Below are positions 6,474 to 10,139 of a stretch of DNA of 10,139 nt, piece after piece (position 1 is the stretch's first letter; every line of letters starts with the position of its first letter). A program made the translations under genes and the position numbers. The stretch is from contig WRCT01000054.1 in NCBI GenBank assembly GCA_009783775.1, forward strand, positions 1 through 10,139, written 5' to 3'. The notes under the pieces are model-generated. The model did not search any database. It saw only the letters and a program-made list of their open reading frames with translations, and was not told where the DNA came from. The DNA comes from Clostridiales bacterium (GTDB taxonomy: Bacteria; Bacillota; Clostridia; Christensenellales; CAG-138).

Positions 6474-6953
6474 TTATTTATGGTAGGTTTCTCCGCGCCG
6501 GATCTTCTGCGCGCGGTAGAATTGCTCCAATAAGATCAGCCGCGCGACGCGGTGCGGAAAGGTCAGGTTCGACAGGGACAACTGCCCTTGGCAGCGCGCA
6601 AGCGCCTTGGGGGAAAGCCCCAGCGAGCCGCCGATGACAAAGGCCAATTGATTGCGCCCCTGCTCCTCCAGCTGCGTCAGCCGCTGGGCAAACTGCTCCG
6701 AGGTGGGCGAATCCTTGCCCAGAACCAGGGCGATCGCCCAATCCCTCTCATCCAGCGTGGCGAGCAGCCGCTGCCCCTCCCTATCCAATACCTGCGCCTG
6801 CTGCGCGGGCGACAGCGTTTCGGGCGCCTTTTCGTCCGCCACCTCGCGGATAACAATGGTGCAATACCGCGACAACCGCTTGATAAACTCGTCGCACGCG
6901 GCCTCGTAGTAACTCTCTTTCAGTTTCCCGACACAACAAAGTTTGATGGTCAT
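6474..6953 (-). CDS. rlmH: 23S rRNA (pseudouridine(1915)-N(3))-methyltransferase RlmH
   Basis: This 159-residue protein is RlmH, a SPOUT-class homodimeric methyltransferase that uses S-adenosylmethionine to methylate pseudouridine 1915 in helix 69 of 23S rRNA on assembled ribosomes. The whole family pattern is visible: KLCCVGKLKESYY at the start, the IGGSLGLS cofactor loop at 107-114, LSLSNLTFPHRVARLILLEQFYRAQKI at about 126-151 (the trefoil-knot region) and the invariant YHK end. Length is exactly typical. The ATG at 6953 matches the family start, but no Shine-Dalgarno site precedes it; instead the leader is heptamer repeat. It follows walJ on the same strand, as at the end of the Bacillus wal operon, but here a repeat-rich 147-base gap separates them and a promoter-like site lies within it. 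The stop TAA merges with a T-rich tract shared with the DUF885 leader. Confidence 0.97.
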   Translation of the reverse strand: MTIKLCCVGKLKESYYEAACDEFIKRLSRYCTIVIREVADEKAPETLSPAQQAQVLDREGQRLLATLDERDWAIALVLGKDSPTSEQFAQRLTQLEEQGRNQLAFVIGGSLGLSPKALARCQGQLSLSNLTFPHRVARLILLEQFYRAQKIRRGETYHK

Positions 6954-6961
6954 TTTGTCAA

Positions 6962-6989
6962 ACTACAAACTACAATGTACAAACTACAA
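6962..6989 (-). repeat. Heptamer array B-left (ACTACAA / TGTACAA)
   Basis: Four 7-base units are read on the plus strand: ACTACAA twice, TGTACAA once, ACTACAA once. The array lies directly before the rlmH start, inside its presumed leader. It is the inverted partner of the array at 7066-7093, built from the same two unit types in a different order. Confidence 0.8.
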
Positions 6990-7023
6990 TTGCGGTAACG
7001 GTCGCCTGCGCCGCCCGTTTTTT

Positions 7024-7032
7024 ATTATATCA
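7024..7032 (-). promoter_or_regulatory. Extended -10 element, candidate rlmH promoter
   Basis: On the minus strand TGATATAAT matches the extended -10 consensus exactly. No -35 is evident at 16-18 bases upstream. Transcription would start near 7017, giving a leader of about 64 bases that includes the left heptamer array. Confidence 0.4.
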
Positions 7033-7040
7033 AATCAAAG

Positions 7041-7059
7041 AAAACGCAGCGCGTTTTTT
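7041..7059 (-). terminator. Possible terminator after walJ (works on both strands)
   Basis: AAAACGC (7041-7047) and GCGTTTT (7051-7057) form a 7-bp stem with a 3-base loop. On the minus strand the stem is followed by TTTTCTTTG, a usable T-rich tract, and it lies about 45 bases past the walJ stop. On the plus strand it also ends in a T run. The stem is short, so strength is uncertain. Confidence 0.5.
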
Positions 7060-7065
7060 CCTTAA

Positions 7066-7095
7066 TTGTAGTTTGTAGTTTGTACATTGTACATT
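7066..7095 (+). repeat. Heptamer array B-right (TTGTAGT / TTGTACA)
   Basis: Units are TTGTAGT twice (7066-7079) and TTGTACA twice (7080-7093), then TT. The array begins five bases after the walJ stop (minus strand). Eighteen bases (ACAATGTACAAACTACAA on the complement) are identical to the left array, so the two arrays bracket about 75 bases as inverted repeats. Confidence 0.8.
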
Positions 7096-7100
7096 CCTTT

Positions 7101-7880
7101 CTACGCAATCTCAAAAACCCCCGTAGGCCCGTCCCGTTCTGCCAGCGATAGCCCCATTTCCACGCCTGCCGCATGGAGCATTTCCCGCACGGTGGCCAGG
7201 GCCAGGGGCGGGTAGTTGTTGTTTTGGCTCAGGTGGCCCAGGATCGCGCGCCTGAGGCCCAGCTCATACAAACGGACCAGCGCGCGGCCGCAATCCTCGT
7301 TGCAGAGGTGGCCGCTTTCGCCCAGGATACGCTGCTTGACCGGCCAGGAATAATCGCCCGCCATCAGAATATCCACGTCATGATTGCTTTCCAGCAGCAA
7401 CAGCTCTGCCCGCTCCAGCGCGGCCAAAATGCGTTCGTCGATATGCCCGACGTCCGTGCAGACCGCGCACTTTCGGCCCTGCCAGGTGAAGGTAAACCCG
7501 ACGGGGTGCGCGGCGTCGTGATAGGTCGTAAAGGGAAAGACCCGAACGGGACCAATCGAGAATGCCAGATCGGGTTCAAAGACAACGCGTTTTTGCGGCG
7601 CGATACGCGCCAGCTTTTCGGAGAGCGCGGCCCAGCAGGCGGCGTTGGCATAGACGGGCAGATCGTACTTGCGGCAAAGCACGTCCACGCCGTTGACGTG
7701 GTCGCCGTGTTCATGCGTGATCAGGACGGCGGAAAGCTGCGTCGGCGCAACGCCGATCTGCGCCAACAGCGCGGTCAGCCGTTTTGCGGACAGGCCCGCG
7801 TCCACCAGCAGGCGAACTTCCCCCGCCTCGATATAGGTTGCGTTGCCCGAGGACCCGCTGCACAGGGGGCAAAGCCGCAT
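7101..7880 (-). CDS. walJ: WalJ/YycJ-type metallo-beta-lactamase-fold hydrolase
   Basis: This 259-residue protein is a single-domain metallo-beta-lactamase-fold hydrolase of the YycJ/WalJ group. Metal-binding motifs are complete: THEHGDH at 55-61, H121 in YHDAAHPVGF, D143 in CTDVG, and H216 in GHLSQNN; the family-typical SGSSGN (8-13) and ESNHD (164-168) are present. YycJ proteins are cytoplasmic, proposed 5'-3' exonucleases or DNA-processing enzymes linked with the WalRK wall-control operon; the precise substrate is not settled. The ATG at 7880 is chosen over the in-frame ATG at 7892 because GAAGGAA lies six bases upstream, whereas 7892 has no ribosome site and falls on the predicted transcription start. 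It is divergent from ispE over 49 bases and is followed on the same strand by rlmH, as in Bacillus, but the usual walRK, yycHI and htrA genes are not next to it. Confidence 0.93.
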   Translation of the reverse strand: MRLCPLCSGSSGNATYIEAGEVRLLVDAGLSAKRLTALLAQIGVAPTQLSAVLITHEHGDHVNGVDVLCRKYDLPVYANAACWAALSEKLARIAPQKRVVFEPDLAFSIGPVRVFPFTTYHDAAHPVGFTFTWQGRKCAVCTDVGHIDERILAALERAELLLLESNHDVDILMAGDYSWPVKQRILGESGHLCNEDCGRALVRLYELGLRRAILGHLSQNNNYPPLALATVREMLHAAGVEMGLSLAERDGPTGVFEIA

Positions 7881-7898
7881 TGTTTCCTTCATGTATAC

Positions 7899-7927
7899 AC
7901 TATAGCATATCGTGTGGTATAATGCAA
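7899..7927 (-). promoter_or_regulatory. Predicted walJ promoter
   Basis: On the minus strand, TTGCAT (7922-7927) and TATAGT (7899-7904) are separated by 17 bases, and TGC precedes the -10, giving an extended -10. Transcription would begin near 7892, leaving a 12-base leader with the GAAGGAA ribosome site. Its -35 overlaps the -10 of the opposing ispE promoter. Confidence 0.55.
7915..7923 (+). promoter_or_regulatory. Predicted ispE promoter (extended -10, leaderless geometry)
   Basis: TGGTATAAT is a perfect extended -10; no -35 is evident. The TATAAT ends at 7923, so initiation is expected at or next to 7930, the A of the ispE ATG. No ribosome site precedes that ATG, which fits a leaderless transcript. 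Confidence 0.5.
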
Positions 7928-7929
7928 AG

Positions 7930-8754
7930 ATGATTGTACTCGAACGGGCCCATGCCAAACTGAATCTGACGCTGGGCGTGCTGCTGCGCCGCGCGGACGG
8001 TTATCATGAGATCGACACGCTCATGCAGAGCGTGGATCTGCATGACAAGATCCAGATCGAGAAGTCGCGCAAGGTAGAGGTGTTCGCCCAAGGCATGGAG
8101 CTGCCGCTCGAAAATACCATGTATCTGGCGGCGAAACGCTATCAGAAACGCACGGGCTGCGGCGCGCTGATCCGCTGTGAAAAACATATCCCCATGGAGG
8201 CGGGTTTAGGCGGGGGCAGCGCGGACGCCGCCGCCGTCTTGCGCGGGCTGCAAAAACTGCACCGCATGGTTTCGGACAAGGAACTGCTCTCCATCGCGCT
8301 TTCGGTCGGTGCGGACGTACCCTTTTGCCTGCGCGGCGGCCTGGCCCGCTGTCAGGGCGTGGGCGAGGTTTTGACCCCCTTTGCCGCGGCGGGGCCGCTG
8401 CACTTTGTGCTGGCAAAGCCGCCACAGGGCGTGTCCACGCGCACGCTTTACGCGGCCCTGCCCTTGCCCCGACCCAGGGTCCGCACCCTCGCCGCCATGC
8501 GCGAACTGGCGCAGGGGGACGCGGCCGGCCTCGCACCGCTGCTGTATAACGCGCTGGAGGAACCGGCGATTGCAATTCTGCCCGAGATCGAAACATACAA
8601 AAAACGCCTGCTTGACGCGGGCGCTCTCACGGCCGTCATGACCGGCAGCGGCGCGGCGGTCTTTGGGCTGTTTGCCTCGCAAGAGGCGGCAAAGAGGGCG
8701 GAGGCTGAACTGGCTGATTTGCATTGGGTCCGCTACTGTTCATCCATCATCTAA
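7930..8754 (+). CDS. ispE: 4-diphosphocytidyl-2-C-methyl-D-erythritol kinase
   Basis: This 274-residue GHMP-superfamily kinase phosphorylates CDP-methylerythritol with ATP, the fourth step of the MEP (non-mevalonate) isoprenoid pathway, in the cytoplasm. The N-terminus AHAKLNLTLGV carries the catalytic-site Lys10, residues 21-30 RADGYHEIDT are typical, the ATP loop is IPMEAGLGGGSADAAA (87-102), the catalytic Asp129 sits in GADVPF, and the third GHMP motif MTGSGAAVFG is near 237-246. Length is close to family norm. The start at 7930 fits the family alignment; an in-frame GTG at 7912 would put the start upstream of the -10 element. No Shine-Dalgarno site is present. It is divergent from walJ and converges with trxB; in many Firmicutes ispE instead precedes purR or a GntR gene, so this placement is not diagnostic. 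Confidence 0.96.
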   Translation: MIVLERAHAKLNLTLGVLLRRADGYHEIDTLMQSVDLHDKIQIEKSRKVEVFAQGMELPLENTMYLAAKRYQKRTGCGALIRCEKHIPMEAGLGGGSADAAAVLRGLQKLHRMVSDKELLSIALSVGADVPFCLRGGLARCQGVGEVLTPFAAAGPLHFVLAKPPQGVSTRTLYAALPLPRPRVRTLAAMRELAQGDAAGLAPLLYNALEEPAIAILPEIETYKKRLLDAGALTAVMTGSGAAVFGLFASQEAAKRAEAELADLHWVRYCSSII

Positions 8755-8756
8755 TC

Positions 8757-8779
8757 AAAAAATTTTCCAAAGGAAAATT
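8757..8779 (-). terminator. AT-rich terminator for trxB (minus strand)
   Basis: A perfect 8-bp stem, AATTTTCC (8761-8768) and GGAAAATT (8772-8779), has a 3-base loop. On the minus strand it is followed by a run of T. It lies about 33 bases after the trxB stop and three bases after the ispE stop. It may also stop ispE readthrough weakly, since the plus strand lacks a good T-run. Confidence 0.5.
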
Positions 8780-8786
8780 CTCCTTA

Positions 8787-8814
8787 ACTTTCCACTTTCC
8801 ACTTTCCACTTTCA
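8787..8814 (-). repeat. Heptamer array C (ACTTTCC) at the trxB stop
   Basis: Units on the plus strand are ACTTTCC three times (8787-8807), then ACTTTCA (8808-8814), then a partial ACT. The trxB stop TGA (8812-8814, complement) lies in the last full unit, so the gene ends within the array. Confidence 0.85.
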
Positions 8815-9717
8815 ACTCAAATAAGCGATCGCCTGAAACGCGGCGATTGCCCCGTCCGCGCAGGCGGTGATGACCTGGCGCAGCGGCGTGTTGCGGATAT
8901 CGCCCGCCGCGTAGACGCCGGATAAATTCGTCTCCATGCGCTCGTTTGTGAGAATCTCGCCCGCCGGAGTCAGCGCGACTTGGCCGCGGACCAGTTCCGT
9001 GCGGGGCAGTACGCCCACAGCCACAAAGACACCGTCCAGGGCCAGCTCGGATTCTTCCTCTGTCTTCACATTTTTTACGCGCAGGCCGATGATGGCGTCC
9101 CCGCCCAGAAATTCAGTCACTACGCTATCCCATACGGGCACGATATTCGGCGCGGCCAGCGCGGCTTGCGCCAGGCTTTCCGCCGCGCGCAGGCTGTCCC
9201 GACGGTGAATCAAATACACCTTCTCACAGCCGCGCGCCAGATAGATCGCGTCGCTGACCGCCGTGTCCCCGCCGCCGATCACCGCCACGGTCTTGCCCGA
9301 ATAAAACGCGCCGTCGCAGGTCGCGCAGTAGGACAGGCCGCGGCCGACCATTTCCTCCTCACGCGCAATACCGAGCGGGCGCGGGTTCGCGCCCATGCAC
9401 AGGATCACGGCCTTGGCCTCGAGCTCCCCCTCCGGCGTGGTGATGGTCTTTGTCTCGCCTGTGAGGTCCATCGACAGGGCCGAGGTGTATTCCACCGTCA
9501 AACCGAACTTGCGGGCGTGTTCCTCCAGCGCCGCGCCCAGCGTAAACCCATCCGGCGAATTTGAAAAGCCCGGGTAGTTGTCGACCTGGTGTGTTTTGAC
9601 GATCTGCCCGCCCGCGAACATCTCCTCGAGCAGCAGGGTGTTCGCCCCGCCGCGCTGCGCGTATAAGCCCGCCGCCAGCCCCGCCGGCCCGCCGCCGATG
9701 ATCAGAATATCGGTCAT
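8812..9717 (-). CDS. trxB: Thioredoxin reductase (NADPH)
   Basis: This 301-residue flavoprotein transfers electrons from NADPH through FAD and a disulfide to thioredoxin in the cytoplasm. The FAD fold starts with IIGGGPAGLAAG (6-17), the active-site pair is CATC (131-134), the NAD(P) loop is VIGGGDTAV (146-154), the NADPH-specificity motif is HRRDSLRA (171-178), and the second FAD motif is AAGDIRNTPLRQ (260-271). Because HRRxxxR is intact, NADPH rather than ferredoxin use is likely. Length is normal. The ATG at 9717 is supported by GAGAGGG about nine bases upstream. The gene is divergent from ung and ends in heptamer array C. A TATAAT on the minus strand at 9751-9756 may be its -10, without a recognisable -35. 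No thioredoxin gene is seen next to it. Confidence 0.97.
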   Translation of the reverse strand: MTDILIIGGGPAGLAAGLYAQRGGANTLLLEEMFAGGQIVKTHQVDNYPGFSNSPDGFTLGAALEEHARKFGLTVEYTSALSMDLTGETKTITTPEGELEAKAVILCMGANPRPLGIAREEEMVGRGLSYCATCDGAFYSGKTVAVIGGGDTAVSDAIYLARGCEKVYLIHRRDSLRAAESLAQAALAAPNIVPVWDSVVTEFLGGDAIIGLRVKNVKTEEESELALDGVFVAVGVLPRTELVRGQVALTPAGEILTNERMETNLSGVYAAGDIRNTPLRQVITACADGAIAAFQAIAYLS

Positions 9718-9750
9718 AGTTTTTTACCCTCTCGTTTCAAAGATGTAACA

Positions 9751-9756
9751 ATTATA
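9751..9756 (-). promoter_or_regulatory. Candidate trxB -10 element
   Basis: TATAAT on the minus strand, placed so that transcription would start near 9744 with a 27-base leader that includes the ribosome site. No convincing -35 was found. Confidence 0.35.
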
Positions 9757-9779
9757 GGATAACATATTCTTTTTCATTA

Positions 9780-9788
9780 TGCTATAAT
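9780..9788 (+). promoter_or_regulatory. Predicted ung promoter (extended -10)
   Basis: TGCTATAAT is a perfect extended -10; no clear -35. Initiation near 9795 would leave a leader of about 25 bases containing the AAGGGG ribosome site (9807-9812). Confidence 0.5.
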
Positions 9789-9819
9789 GGATATAGGATT
9801 ATGGTAAAGGGGAAAATTT

Positions 9820-10139
9820 GTGGTCAATATCGGGAACGACTGGGACGCATTGCTGGGCGATGTGTTTGACACGGAGGAATACGGGCAGCTGCGCGCGTTT
9901 TTGATCTCGGAGTATAAAAGCCGTCGGATCTACCCCGATATGTATCATATCTTCGAGGCCTTAAAGCTGACCTCCTGCGCGGATACCAAGGTCGTTATCT
10001 TGGGCCAGGACCCCTACCACGGCGCGGGCCAGGCGCACGGTTTGAGTTTTTCGGTGCAGAAAGGTGTCATGCCGCCGCCCTCGCTTAAGAACATCTTTGC
10101 CGAGCTGAACGCGGACCTCGGCATCGCCCAGCCGAAACA
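9820..10139 (+). CDS. ung: Uracil-DNA glycosylase (3' part outside window)
   Basis: The first 106 codons of family-1 uracil-DNA glycosylase run from a GTG at 9820 to the window edge. The enzyme removes uracil from DNA and starts base-excision repair. The reading is clear: NDWDALLGDVF at the start, the water-activating loop GQDPYHG at 62-68 with catalytic Asp64, AHGLSFSV (72-79), and PPPSLKNI (85-92). The GTG is chosen because AAGGGG (9807-9812) sits seven bases upstream and the protein aligns from this point; the ATG at 9801 is in another frame and overlaps the ribosome site. The leucine-loop motif and the C-terminal half lie beyond the edge. It is divergent from trxB over 102 bases. An extended -10 lies 32 bases upstream of the start codon. 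Confidence 0.96.
   Translation, partial: MVNIGNDWDALLGDVFDTEEYGQLRAFLISEYKSRRIYPDMYHIFEALKLTSCADTKVVILGQDPYHGAGQAHGLSFSVQKGVMPPPSLKNIFAELNADLGIAQPK

Noticed and set aside
663..7095. CRISPR array from the short repeats
   Set aside because: The repeats are 7 bases with no spacers and no cas genes are present.
7173..7922. Plus-strand frame opposite walJ
   Set aside because: walJ is clear from metal-binding motifs; the antisense frame has no family features.
7881..7958. Upstream start of walJ
   Set aside because: The added residues lie over the predicted promoters and have no ribosome site; the ATG at 7880 has one and fits the family.
8206..8724. Minus-strand frames opposite ispE
   Set aside because: ispE carries all three GHMP motifs; the antisense frames are Arg-rich shadows.

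Overview
The window looks like chromosome from a Gram-positive, Firmicutes-type bacterium, most likely an uncultured Clostridia-like lineage. The reasons are strong AGGAGG-type ribosome binding sites, lipoproteins with short signal peptides, tandem peptidoglycan-binding repeats, sigma-A promoters of the extended -10 type, and a walJ-rlmH gene pair that in Bacillus lies at the end of the wal operon. GC content is moderately high, except for a visibly AT-richer block at about 720-2760. The taxonomic call is inference; there is no rRNA or other marker here.

Layout. The left edge (1-668, +) is the 3' part of a gene for a protein with at least three peptidoglycan-binding repeats. It is followed by a palindrome, a heptamer repeat array, and a terminator whose loop holds the -35 of a promoter for the next gene. 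That gene (876-2171, +) encodes an AAA ATPase with a C-terminal DUF4143 nuclease-like domain. It converges on a small membrane-anchored protein with a BamE/SmpA-like look (2185-2763, -). These two genes form the AT-richer block, which is bracketed by a perfect 20-bp inverted repeat (699-718 and 2843-2862).

From 2859 to 7880 everything is on the minus strand. In transcription order it runs walJ (YycJ metallo-beta-lactamase-fold protein), rlmH (23S rRNA pseudouridine methyltransferase), an 85-residue lipoprotein, a 606-residue DUF885 lipoprotein with a HExxPGH motif, and rarA (replication-associated AAA+ ATPase). The 85-residue lipoprotein consists of the N-terminus and the C-terminus of a DUF885 protein joined in frame, with about 500 residues missing. 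ispE (isoprenoid pathway, +) diverges from walJ across 49 bases, and trxB (thioredoxin reductase, -) converges on ispE. ung (uracil-DNA glycosylase, +) diverges from trxB and runs off the right edge.

Most of the core genes are housekeeping: replication and repair (rarA, ung), ribosome modification (rlmH), isoprenoids (ispE), redox (trxB), and wall-linked regulation (walJ). The less ordinary content is between the genes: at least five heptanucleotide tandem arrays of three unrelated sequences, clustered palindromes, and a short inserted repeat. Several of these touch or contain stop codons. No CRISPR array, tRNA, rRNA, transposase or integrase was seen. No intergenic stretch exceeds 300 bases; the longest, 669-875, is described under its features.
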